From contig CALVTA010000003.1 of the NCBI GenBank assembly GCA_944359735.1, positions 1 to 31,541 on the forward strand: 31,541 bases of DNA, given 5' to 3'. The stretch's first letter is position 1. Each line of letters begins with the position of its first letter. The position numbers and the translations under genes were made by a program. Source of the stretch: an uncultured Bacilli bacterium. Lineage in GTDB: Bacteria; Bacillota_I; Bacilli_A; RF39; UBA660. The notes beneath the pieces are model-generated. The model saw only the letters and a program-made list of their open reading frames with translations, was not told where the DNA came from and made no database searches. Below, in pieces: positions 7,985 to 15,528 of this stretch.

Positions 7985-8747
7985 TTACTACCTCTATTTC
8001 TTCTAGTGATTCATTCTGTTTAGCTACTATTATTCTTATATCTTTTCTATCATCTAAAGCTTCTCTTGTACTTTGATATGCTAAAGATTCCGTGTTGTTA
8101 TGTTCACTTAAATGAGCTAATATTATGTACTTAGTATTATTTCCTACCAACTTTTTTAAATATTTAGCAGTTGTTTCATTAGAAAGGTGACCTTCATCAC
8201 TAATGATTCTTTGTTTTATATAATAAGGATAAGGTCCATTCATGAGCATTTTTTCATCATGATTACTTTCTATATAATAAATATTTTTATTAGAAAGCAG
8301 AGGAAAATACTTTCTATTTAAGTAACCTGTATCTGTTATATAAACTAAAGAGTTATTGTCTTCATCTATTAAAAATCCAACTGAACCTTTAGCATCATGA
8401 CTTGTGTTAAAAACTGTTATTTCTATATTGTTGTTTAAATGTATTAACCTATCATATAGCTCTATTCTTTCAGCATCTATATCGACTCCTAATTCTTTTA
8501 TAATATCTCTATTAACATAAATTTTAAAGTTACTATTTTTTAATAAAACTTTAAGTCCTCTAGTATGATCATTGTGAGCATGGGTTAAAAATAAGGCATC
8601 TATATCGTCAATAGTTAAATTTAGCTTCTCTAATTCTTTTTTTAATCTTTGATAAGTTATTCCTATATCAATAAGAAAGCGAGTAGATTTTGTTGCAATT
8701 AATGAACAGTTTCCTTTAGATCCACTCGCTAATACTTTTATTTTCAT
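7959..8747 (-). CDS. walJ: Metallo-beta-lactamase-fold hydrolase WalJ (YycJ)
   Basis: Cytosolic metallohydrolase of the YycJ/WalJ group, linked in other Bacillota to coordination of cell division with DNA replication and possibly 5' exonuclease activity. The metal site THAHNDH lies near residue 55, with further ligands at NTSHDA, ITDTGY and the LAHLSEHN segment. The start KVLASGSKGNCSLI is characteristic. Length is 262 residues, as usual. Its ATG overlaps the stop of the M23 peptidase (TAATG). No WalR/WalK two-component genes occur in this window, so the canonical wal operon is split or rearranged here. Confidence 0.93.
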   Translation of the reverse strand: MKIKVLASGSKGNCSLIATKSTRFLIDIGITYQRLKKELEKLNLTIDDIDALFLTHAHNDHTRGLKVLLKNSNFKIYVNRDIIKELGVDIDAERIELYDRLIHLNNNIEITVFNTSHDAKGSVGFLIDEDNNSLVYITDTGYLNRKYFPLLSNKNIYYIESNHDEKMLMNGPYPYYIKQRIISDEGHLSNETTAKYLKKLVGNNTKYIILAHLSEHNNTESLAYQSTREALDDRKDIRIIVAKQNESLEEIEVVNDKINMHR

Positions 8748-10264
8748 TAGAACAAACTCATTGGATTTAGAGAAGACGATCCACTGCTATATGGAAAACC
8801 TCTCCATAAACCAAAGTGTAAATGAACTCCTGTGGCGAAACCTGATTGTCCCATCGCTCCAATTGTATCACCTTGAGAAACTTCTTGACCGACACTTACA
8901 TAACGATCTGCTAGATGGGCATACATTGTATAATAACCATTATTATGATTTATAACGATATATTCTCCATTATCCCATTTATATGATGATGCTACAACGA
9001 TACCATTATTAGAAGCATAAATTGGTGAACCATACCCTGCTCCTGCTATATCCATACCATCATGAAGAGTTCCCCAACGGTAAGCATATGGACTACTAAT
9101 ATAGTATGGTGTTCTTGTTGGCCATAACCAATATCCTTCAATCCTAGTATTACTACTTAGACCACTATTGACACCACCACTAGAACCTCTTTGTTTTGTT
9201 CCCTTTACAACAATTCTTTTAATTGGTTCTTTTAAAACTTTTGTAGCATTATTATCAATTACAGCACTTTCTACTTGTCCATTAACTTTTTGAACTTTTG
9301 ATGTTACTAACTGAGAACCAACTACACCTTCTTGAATTGTTTCCTCATAAGTAGAATATTGTGTATTATCATATCTTGTTTCTGTTTCATAAGGTATATC
9401 TTGTGTTGTTACTTGATGATCAATTTCTACTAGTCGAAATTGTGGTTTAATAATACTTATAGTAACACTTTGTCCTTCGTATAAAAGATTATTTGCATCA
9501 GTAAATTCTGGATTAGCTATTAAGAATTCTTCATTAGATAATTTGTTATTAAAAGAAACATCACTAATGGTATCTCCTCTTTGAACTGTATACTTTTGTT
9601 GTTCATTAAGAGTGCCAAATAAAAGATATTTACTTAAATCATCACTATTTTCATAGATTGTTTCATCTGATGGAATATTTGTTTCTTTAACAGTTATTTT
9701 ATTTTCTATATAAATATTTTCAATAATAGTTCCTGTTTCTCCACTTTCTATTTCTTTTTGTTCATTATTTATGTATTTATCATAACTATCACTATTAACA
9801 AAAGACCTTATAGTTCTATCCATAGCATCCTCAAAAACTTGCTTATCAAGAACATAAATAGTTTGATCTTTTCCTTTTGTTGTTTTTCCCTGTTCATTAG
9901 TAGTATCTATCCCAGATATTGTAATTTTATATCCTTTAATAGTGAATGGTTCTATATCTTTAATTTTATTGTATATTTCTTTTGTTGTAGAAATGTTATC
10001 ACTATAAGTTACATCTTTTACTATTTCAAGATCTTCAGGAGCGTAGACCTTATCTGCATCATATTTTTCTTTTAAGGTTTGTTGTTCTTTATCTATATAT
10101 TCATCAAGGGAACTTTTATCTTTTATTAACCCTACTGATTTACCTGCCAAATATACGCGGTATACACTTTTGGGTGTTGTTTCTCTTGTTTGTGGAACAA
10201 TAATTATTAAAATCATACTTACTATTAATGCTATGATAATAGTGATAATAGTTTTTATATTCAT
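8747..10264 (-). CDS. Membrane-anchored LysM-G5-M23 metallopeptidase
   Basis: Cell-wall endopeptidase, predicted to act outside the membrane. Domains in order: an N-terminal membrane helix (about 4-24), an uncharacterised alpha/beta region (30-200), a LysM peptidoglycan-binding repeat (about 224-269, YTVQRGDTISDV), a G5-like domain (about 280-354), a flexible Gly/Ser linker, and an M23 zinc peptidase (about 397-500). Zinc and catalytic residues are visible as H401-x3-D405, H450 in YAH, and H481-x-H483. It is translationally coupled to walJ (TAATG) and begins 1 nt after dnaB. Its position beside walJ suggests a link between wall hydrolysis and the cell cycle; that link is inference. Confidence 0.93.
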   Translation of the reverse strand: MNIKTIITIIIALIVSMILIIIVPQTRETTPKSVYRVYLAGKSVGLIKDKSSLDEYIDKEQQTLKEKYDADKVYAPEDLEIVKDVTYSDNISTTKEIYNKIKDIEPFTIKGYKITISGIDTTNEQGKTTKGKDQTIYVLDKQVFEDAMDRTIRSFVNSDSYDKYINNEQKEIESGETGTIIENIYIENKITVKETNIPSDETIYENSDDLSKYLLFGTLNEQQKYTVQRGDTISDVSFNNKLSNEEFLIANPEFTDANNLLYEGQSVTISIIKPQFRLVEIDHQVTTQDIPYETETRYDNTQYSTYEETIQEGVVGSQLVTSKVQKVNGQVESAVIDNNATKVLKEPIKRIVVKGTKQRGSSGGVNSGLSSNTRIEGYWLWPTRTPYYISSPYAYRWGTLHDGMDIAGAGYGSPIYASNNGIVVASSYKWDNGEYIVINHNNGYYTMYAHLADRYVSVGQEVSQGDTIGAMGQSGFATGVHLHFGLWRGFPYSSGSSSLNPMSLF

Positions 10265-10265
10265 T

Positions 10266-11612
10266 TTATTCCTCCTCTACTTCATTATTACTCATATTTA
10301 AAAAAGTTGAAGTATCTTTCTTGAATAACAGTTGAATAGTAGCTTGTGGACCATTACGATGTTTTGCAATAATAAATTCACTAATACTTGTAGCATCTTT
10401 TTTTGCTTCTTTACTATAATAATCATCACGATATAAGAACCCTACTAAGTCTGCATCCTGTTCAATAGAACCTGATTCTCTCAAATCTGATAGCATAGGT
10501 CTTTTATCTTCTCTACCTTCAACACTACGAGATAATTGTGCTAAAGCTATAACAGGAATGTGTAATTCCATAGCAAGTGTTTTTAAACTTCTTGAAATAT
10601 CTGCTACTTCTTGTTGACGGTTAGCACCATAGTTCTTACCACCTGAAATTAATTGAAGGTAATCTATTATAACTAGATCAAGGCCATCAGAACTTGAAGA
10701 AAGACGCCGACATTTAGCTCTTATTTCTCCTATAGTAATACCAGGAGTATCATCTATATAAAGTTTAGCATCACTCAATTGGCTTACAGCTTGATCAAAT
10801 CTCTTCCAATCATTGTTTAGCATTTTCCCTGTTCTTAGCTTATAACCTTCAATTTGACCAAGAGATGATATAATACGATTAGCAAGTTGTTCTGCTCCCA
10901 TTTCAAGGTTAAAAACAGCTACTGTTTTGTCAGTATGGGTAGTAACATATGTTGCAAGATTTAGAGCAAACGCAGTTTTACCCATACCAGGGCGAGCCGC
11001 TAATATTATTAATTCATTTTCATGAAGACCTGCAGTTATTTTATCAAGATCATACCATCCTGTAGGAGTTCCTGTTATTTCACCTTTAGCTTCAGCAAGT
11101 TTTTGTAAATCTTCTTCTGTTTTTTCTAATACTTTTTGAATAGATTTAAATTCACTGGATTTACGATTTTTAGCAATCGTTAAAATCTTTCTTTCTGCTT
11201 GATCTAAGATATCATTTATACTTTCTTCATTGTTATATCCAGTCGTTGCAATTGATTCAGCTGTTTCTATTAAACGACGTAAAAGAGCAGTGTTTTCTAC
11301 TTCTTTTATATAGTATTCAATATTAGTAGCTGTAGGAACAAATGTAGTTATTTCAGTAAGATAAGAAATACCACCACATTCATTTAAATAATTTAATTTA
11401 GTCAAAGATGTAGTCAAAGTTGTTAAATCAACAGGAACTTTCTCTTCTACTAAAACTTTTAAAGCTGTAAATATTTTAGCGTTTCTAATATCATAAAAAT
11501 CTGTTTCATCTAAATTTTCTATAGTCATTAATAGAGCATTATTTGATAAAAAACATGACCCTAAGACGCTTTTTTCAGCTTCTAAGTTTTGTGGCATTTG
11601 TTTTACAGACAT
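10266..11612 (-). CDS. dnaB: Replicative DNA helicase DnaB (DnaC in Bacillus)
   Basis: Hexameric ATP-dependent 5'-3' helicase at the replication fork. The N-terminal domain (about 5-105) begins MPQNLEAEKSVLGS; a linker helix and the RecA-like ATPase follow. Walker A is AARPGMGKT with Lys212, and LVIIDYLQLI is Walker B. LSQLSR-like and DLRESGSIEQDAD motifs follow, and the C-terminal AKHRNGPQ is typical. Length is 448 residues, as expected, with no intein. It lies between rplI (9-nt gap) and the M23 gene (1-nt gap). Confidence 0.98.
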   Translation of the reverse strand: MSVKQMPQNLEAEKSVLGSCFLSNNALLMTIENLDETDFYDIRNAKIFTALKVLVEEKVPVDLTTLTTSLTKLNYLNECGGISYLTEITTFVPTATNIEYYIKEVENTALLRRLIETAESIATTGYNNEESINDILDQAERKILTIAKNRKSSEFKSIQKVLEKTEEDLQKLAEAKGEITGTPTGWYDLDKITAGLHENELIILAARPGMGKTAFALNLATYVTTHTDKTVAVFNLEMGAEQLANRIISSLGQIEGYKLRTGKMLNNDWKRFDQAVSQLSDAKLYIDDTPGITIGEIRAKCRRLSSSSDGLDLVIIDYLQLISGGKNYGANRQQEVADISRSLKTLAMELHIPVIALAQLSRSVEGREDKRPMLSDLRESGSIEQDADLVGFLYRDDYYSKEAKKDATSISEFIIAKHRNGPQATIQLLFKKDTSTFLNMSNNEVEEE

Positions 11613-11621
11613 AACATCCTC

Positions 11622-12062
11622 CTATTTAATTAAGTGTATCTTCACTTTAGCAGTAATATTTTTATATAGTTCTATTTCAACAGTATGAAATCCCAATGAA
11701 GATAAAGAGGTAGTTGGTTTAATTACACTTTTAGCAAAACTATAGTTATTTTTAGATAATTCTTCTTTAATTTGTTTTATACTAATACTACCAAAAACTC
11801 TGTCATTTTCACCTGTTTTAACTTTAAATGTTAGCGTTAAACTTTCTAATTCTTTTTTTAATTTTAAAGCTTCTTGTTTATTAGCTTCATCTTGTTTTTC
11901 TTTTATTTCTTCTTCTTCTTTTAATTTTGCTAAAGAGGATTTGGTAGCAAGAATAGCATAACCTTTTTTTATTAAAAAGTTTTCTGCATATCCATCTTTT
12001 ACTTGTTTAATTTCTCCCTTTCTACCTTGTCCCTTTAAATCTTTAATAAAGATTACTTCCAT
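11622..12062 (-). CDS. rplI: 50S ribosomal protein L9
   Basis: Ribosomal protein bridging 23S rRNA domain V and the stalk base. The N-terminal domain VIFIKDLKGQGRKGEIKQVKDGYAENF... is diagnostic; a long connecting helix rich in Lys/Glu and the C-terminal domain with NDRVFGSISIKQI follow. It has 146 residues. The ATG follows the DHH stop codon after 1 nt, and the GGAGG-type site lies inside the end of the preceding gene, indicating coupled translation. Confidence 0.98.
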   Translation of the reverse strand: MEVIFIKDLKGQGRKGEIKQVKDGYAENFLIKKGYAILATKSSLAKLKEEEEIKEKQDEANKQEALKLKKELESLTLTFKVKTGENDRVFGSISIKQIKEELSKNNYSFAKSVIKPTTSLSSLGFHTVEIELYKNITAKVKIHLIK

Positions 12063-12063
12063 A

Positions 12064-13056
12064 TTATTCCTCCTCTTTTTTTAAGATTTGTTTTAGTTTA
12101 GTTTCAACTTTGCCAATAGTACTATCATTAATTCTAACAGCACCACCTGTTTTATTACCACCACCACCTAATGGAGTTAGAAGGGAAGCAATATTATAAT
12201 TTCCTAAACTTCTTGCACTGATAGCGATAGTTTTAGAGGTTGATTTTGCAATGACGAAAGAAGCTTCTATGTCATTAAAGAAAAGAAGGGTATCAGCAAT
12301 TTTTGCTAAATCTTCTTTCCTATAAATCATATAAGGGCTTCCTTTAGCAATAGCAATTTTATCATTTAAAATATCAACATTTGTTATTACTTTTTGTCTT
12401 TCAATGTATTCTTTTAGATCTTGTTTTAGAAGATATTGAACTTTTTTTGTACTTGCACCCATACTTGATAAGTAATAGGCAGCATAGTATGTTTCAGCAT
12501 TTGTTTTCAAAGTAAAGTTATTAGTATCTAAAACTATCCCGGATAATAAAAGAGTAACATAATAAGGATCTAGTTCCATTTTATAGACTTCTATTAAGTT
12601 AGTAATCATTTCACAAGTACTAGAAATTTCATTATCTATAATTCTAAGACCCGCTTCTATTGAAGTATCACCTAATTCATGATGATCTAAAATTATGATA
12701 TTTTGAATATCAAAATAATCAATTGCTGAATTTGATTGTACTAACTCTTTTTTATTAGTGTCTAGTATTATCAATAAGTTTTTCTTTTGTCTTATATAAA
12801 GATTTTCCTCTATCTCATTATCTCTAATTATGTTTAAGCATCCTTCTAATTCTTGAAAAACTTTAGCAACACCTGATTCGTGTTTTGTATCATTAATAAT
12901 TAAGAAGCAATTTTTATTTAGTTTCTCTAAGATTATGTATAATCCAATGGAACTTCCTAAGGCATCTAAATCTAGATCTTTATGAGCCATAATAAAAACT
13001 GTCTTGGCAGATTTAAGTTTTTGTTTTAATTCTCTTTTCTTTTCTATCAGTTTCAT
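12064..13056 (-). CDS. Stand-alone DHH/DHHA1 phosphoesterase at the gdpP locus
   Basis: Predicted Mn-dependent phosphodiesterase of the DHH superfamily. At this locus, directly before rplI, Bacillota usually carry GdpP, the membrane c-di-AMP phosphodiesterase. This protein has only the catalytic part (330 residues): no membrane helices, PAS or degenerate GGDEF region. Motifs: H25-x3-D29-x-D31 followed by ALGS, ILDTN (Asp99), DHH (124-126), and LSGIVLDTNNF (Asp177). DHHA1 ends with GGGGNKTGGA at about 297-306, where family members normally have GGGGH, so His is replaced by Asn301. It could be a soluble c-di-AMP or pApA/nanoRNA hydrolase. A promoter lies just upstream, and it heads a seven-gene unit. 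Confidence 0.9.
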   Translation of the reverse strand: MKLIEKKRELKQKLKSAKTVFIMAHKDLDLDALGSSIGLYIILEKLNKNCFLIINDTKHESGVAKVFQELEGCLNIIRDNEIEENLYIRQKKNLLIILDTNKKELVQSNSAIDYFDIQNIIILDHHELGDTSIEAGLRIIDNEISSTCEMITNLIEVYKMELDPYYVTLLLSGIVLDTNNFTLKTNAETYYAAYYLSSMGASTKKVQYLLKQDLKEYIERQKVITNVDILNDKIAIAKGSPYMIYRKEDLAKIADTLLFFNDIEASFVIAKSTSKTIAISARSLGNYNIASLLTPLGGGGNKTGGAVRINDSTIGKVETKLKQILKKEEE

Positions 13057-13083
13057 TAGATCCTCCTTTTATCCCTTGCTAAT

Positions 13084-13112
13084 ATTATATACTATTTTAA
13101 TTGATAAGTAAA
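13084..13112 (-). promoter_or_regulatory. Promoter of the DHH-rplI-dnaB-M23-walJ-rlmH-ung unit
   Basis: TTTACT (13112-13107), 17 nt, and a perfect TATAAT (13089-13084) on the minus strand. It lies just after the rpsR terminator and about 30 nt before the DHH gene, with AGGAGG between. Confidence 0.75.
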
Positions 13113-13131
13113 ATCTATAAAAGAAAAAAGC

Positions 13132-13149
13132 AAATAGACTCTTCTATTT
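13132..13149 (-). terminator. Terminator of rpsF-ssb-rpsR
   Basis: A 7-bp stem (AAATAGA with TCTATTT) and 4-nt loop overlap the rpsR stop codon, then GCTTTTTTCTTTT on the minus strand. Clear rho-independent terminator. Confidence 0.85.
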
Positions 13150-13390
13150 ACTTTGTAAATGGTAGTAAACCAATGGCTCTTGCTCTTTTAATTTCTCTTG
13201 CTATATGTCTTTGATGGCGAGCACAGTTACCAGTAACACGACGAGGTACAATTTTCCCTCTATCATTAATATATCTTTTTAATGTATCTATATCTTTATA
13301 ATTAATGTCTTTACCAGTACACATTAAGCATACTTTCTTTTTTCGACGACCAAAATCCTTATGGTCTTTAAAATCTTTAGATACTGCCAT
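13148..13390 (-). CDS. rpsR: 30S ribosomal protein S18
   Basis: Small basic protein that binds 16S rRNA as a heterodimer with S6. The core IDTLKRYINDRGKIVPRRVTG, followed by the HQRHIAREIKRARAIGLLPF end, is diagnostic. It keeps Cys residues (VCLMC near 20-24 and NCARHQRH), the pattern of zinc-binding (C+) S18 paralogues. Length is 80 residues. It is the last gene of the S6-SSB-S18 operon, followed directly by a terminator. Confidence 0.97.
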   Translation of the reverse strand: MAVSKDFKDHKDFGRRKKKVCLMCTGKDINYKDIDTLKRYINDRGKIVPRRVTGNCARHQRHIAREIKRARAIGLLPFTK

Positions 13391-13405
13391 ATTCTTTTCC
13401 TCCTT

Positions 13406-13909
13406 TTAAAATGGTAATTCATCATCACTTATTTCAATACTAGAACCAAAGTCTGCATATGGATTAGAAGAAATATCAGTTCCACTATTTGATGATGGTT
13501 CTTCATTAAAGTCATATGGAGTTGGTTCAGAAGCATTATTATTTATTTGTTGATTATTAAAATTATTTTGAGATGACTGGTTATCTCTATCTCTTTTTGA
13601 ACCAACAAATTCAACATTATCAGCTATCACTTCAGTTACATAACGTCTTTGGCCATTTTGATCTTCATAATTACGTACTTGAAGACGACCTTCAATTGCT
13701 ACTTGACTACCTTGTGATAGGTAATTTTTTACATTTTCAGCTTGCTTACGCCATACAACAATATTTATAAAGTCTGCTTCTCTTTCTCCTGCTTGATTAG
13801 TGTAGGTTCTATTAACAGCTACTGTAAAGCTTGCAACTGCTGTATTATTCCCTGTATAACGTAATTCAGGATCACGAGCTAATCGACCGATTAAAAATAC
13901 TTTATTCAT
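13406..13909 (-). CDS. ssb: Single-stranded DNA-binding protein
   Basis: Tetrameric OB-fold protein that coats single-stranded DNA during replication and repair. The OB fold covers about residues 1-108, starting MNKVFLIGRLARDPELR. A Gln/Asn/Ser-rich disordered linker follows, and the acidic interaction tip is ISDDELPF, matching the conserved DDDLPF end that recruits partner enzymes. Length is 167 residues. It is sandwiched between rpsF and rpsR, as in most Bacillota. Confidence 0.98.
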   Translation of the reverse strand: MNKVFLIGRLARDPELRYTGNNTAVASFTVAVNRTYTNQAGEREADFINIVVWRKQAENVKNYLSQGSQVAIEGRLQVRNYEDQNGQRRYVTEVIADNVEFVGSKRDRDNQSSQNNFNNQQINNNASEPTPYDFNEEPSSNSGTDISSNPYADFGSSIEISDDELPF

Positions 13910-13923
13910 AAATACCTCTTTTC

Positions 13924-14211
13924 TTAATCGTCTACTCTAATGATTAAATGACGTAAAATATTCTCATTTAAACGAGCTAAACGATCAAATTCAGAAATTG
14001 CTTCATTATTAGCTGCCACTACATATAAGAAATAATAACCATTCTTATATTTCTTTATTTCATAAGCTAACTCTTTTTGTCCTATTGTTTTTTCTTCATT
14101 AATTTTACATTTTCTATCAGTTAAAACTTTCTTTAGATTTTCAGCTTCTTTTTTTATAGTTGCCTCCTCTAAATCTGGTTTAACGATAAACATAATTTCA
14201 TAGTTAGTCAT
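13924..14211 (-). CDS. rpsF: 30S ribosomal protein S6
   Basis: Partner of S18 on the 16S rRNA platform. MTNYEIMFIVKPDLEEATIK at the N-terminus, the GQKELAYEIKKYKNGYYF strand and ILRHLIIRVDD end are typical. Length is 95 residues. It is the first gene of the operon with ssb and rpsR. The AAGGAGG ribosome-binding site can be paired within an upstream structure (see the leader entry), consistent with autoregulation by the S6:S18 complex. Confidence 0.97.
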   Translation of the reverse strand: MTNYEIMFIVKPDLEEATIKKEAENLKKVLTDRKCKINEEKTIGQKELAYEIKKYKNGYYFLYVVAANNEAISEFDRLARLNENILRHLIIRVDD

Positions 14212-14222
14212 TAAACTTACAC

Positions 14223-14259
14223 CTCCTTCTGGACATATGACCTATTTCTAGGTAAGGAG
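14223..14259 (-). promoter_or_regulatory. Candidate S6:S18 autoregulatory leader
   Basis: In the rpsF leader on the minus strand, CTCCTT (14259-14254) can pair with the AAGGAG of the ribosome-binding site (14228-14223). Inside, ACCTA-GAAA-TAGGT (14253-14240) forms a GNRA-capped hairpin stacked directly on the outer stem. On the 3' side an 11-nt bulge, CATATGTCCAG, remains. Stem, hairpin and bulge match the published S6:S18-binding motif, whose bulge carries CCG; here the corresponding triplet is CCA. Pairing is read by eye. Confidence 0.55.
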
Positions 14260-14279
14260 CATTTTAAATACTCGGTAGT

Positions 14280-14308
14280 ATTATAGCAAAAGAAAAAAGA
14301 AAAGTCTA
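14280..14308 (-). promoter_or_regulatory. Promoter of rpsF-ssb-rpsR
   Basis: TAGACT (14308-14303), 17 nt, and perfect TATAAT (14285-14280) preceded by TGC, an extended -10. It gives a leader of about 60 nt containing the candidate S6:S18 structure. Confidence 0.75.
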
Positions 14309-14354
14309 TCTTTTTCTTTAAATTTTGTTCAATACTAAAATTTATCTAATTTTT

Positions 14355-15452
14355 CTATACATTGAATCTAAAATGACAAATATCTCCATCTTGCATTATA
14401 TAATCTTTTCCTTCGAGTCTGGCACGTCCGGCTTCTCTAGCTTTTAATTCACTACCATATTTTATTAAATCTTCATAAGAAATCACTTCGGCTTTTATAA
14501 AGCCTTTTTCAAAGTCTGTGTGAATAATACCAGCACAGGATTTAGCATTCATTCCCTTTTTAAAAGTCCATGCTCTTACTTCATCAGGACCAACTGTAAA
14601 ATATGTTGCAAGTCCTAATAAGTCATAAGTTGCTGCAATCAAAGAGTCTAAACCGCTTTTTTCTAAGCCAAGTGCTTCTAGCATTTCTTTAGCATCTATA
14701 CTTTCTAGTTCACTTATTTCTTCTTCTACTTTGGCACTTATTTCAATTACTTTAACATTTTCTTTACTTGCATATTCTTTAACTTTTTTTACATAGAGGT
14801 TATCATTTCCTAAATCGTTTTCATTAACATTTGCTAAATATATTAGAGGTTTTTCTGTTAGAAGATTAAAACTTTTTATTAAAGATTTTTCTTCTTTAGT
14901 TAATTCTAATAGTCTTATTGGTTTATTTTCTTCTAAAGTTGTTTTTAATTTTTCTAGGGTTTCATATTCTAAAAGTTCCTCTTTGTCTTTACTCATTTTA
15001 GCTTTTTTACTAATACGATTTATTCTATTAGTTACTGTTTCTAAGTCTGCTAAAGTCAGTTCTAAGTTAATTGTTTCTATATCTCTTATAGGATCAACAT
15101 TTACATCTACATGAATAATATTATTATTATCAAAACATCTTACTACTTCACAAATAGCATCTACTTCTCTTATATGAGATAAAAATTTATTACCTAGACC
15201 TTCTCCTTTACTCGCTCCTTTAACAAGACCTGCAATATCGATAAATTCATAACTTGTATAAATTGTTCTTTTAGGGTTATACATACTAGATAATTTATCA
15301 ATTCGTTCATCTTTAACATTTACTATGCCAACATTAGGATCAATTGTTGCAAAGGGATAGTTTTCTGCTAAAATATGTGTTTTGGTTAATGCATTAAATA
15401 ACGTACTTTTACCTACATTTGGAAGTCCTATAATTCCTGCTTTTAAACTCAT
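14355..15452 (-). CDS. ychF: Redox-regulated ATPase/GTPase YchF (Obg-like)
   Basis: Ribosome-associated P-loop protein of the OLA1/YchF family that preferentially uses ATP. GLPNVGKSTLFNALT is the P-loop; DIAGLVKGASKGEGLGNKFL covers G3 and neighbouring switch residues. A coiled-coil insertion (about 125-200) and a C-terminal TGS domain ending with GDICHFRFNV follow. Length is 365 residues, standard. It has its own extended -10 promoter and no obvious strong terminator, so some transcripts may run into rpsF. The position next to rpsF mirrors Bacillus (yyaF). Confidence 0.97.
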   Translation of the reverse strand: MSLKAGIIGLPNVGKSTLFNALTKTHILAENYPFATIDPNVGIVNVKDERIDKLSSMYNPKRTIYTSYEFIDIAGLVKGASKGEGLGNKFLSHIREVDAICEVVRCFDNNNIIHVDVNVDPIRDIETINLELTLADLETVTNRINRISKKAKMSKDKEELLEYETLEKLKTTLEENKPIRLLELTKEEKSLIKSFNLLTEKPLIYLANVNENDLGNDNLYVKKVKEYASKENVKVIEISAKVEEEISELESIDAKEMLEALGLEKSGLDSLIAATYDLLGLATYFTVGPDEVRAWTFKKGMNAKSCAGIIHTDFEKGFIKAEVISYEDLIKYGSELKAREAGRARLEGKDYIMQDGDICHFRFNV

Positions 15453-15477
15453 AATATTACCTCTTTTCTTCGATAGT

Positions 15478-15486
15478 ATTATAGCA
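15478..15486 (-). promoter_or_regulatory. Extended -10 promoter of ychF
   Basis: TGC-TATAAT on the minus strand, about 30 nt before the start codon. No good -35 lies at 16-18 nt (best is TTTTAA), so it would depend on the extended -10. Confidence 0.55.
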
Positions 15487-15510
15487 TTGTTTTATGTAAT
15501 TTAAAAGAAA

Positions 15511-15528
15511 AAATACCTTACGGTATTT
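15511..15528 (-). terminator. Terminator of parA-parB-mscS-DUF951-abgT
   Basis: A 7-bp stem AAATACC/GGTATTT with a 4-nt loop overlaps the abgT stop codon and is followed by a T-rich tail (TTTCTTTT) on the minus strand. Confidence 0.8.

Noticed and set aside
14311..14354. Terminator after ychF
   Set aside because: Only a weak AAAATT/AATTTT pairing without a proper U tract; not called.
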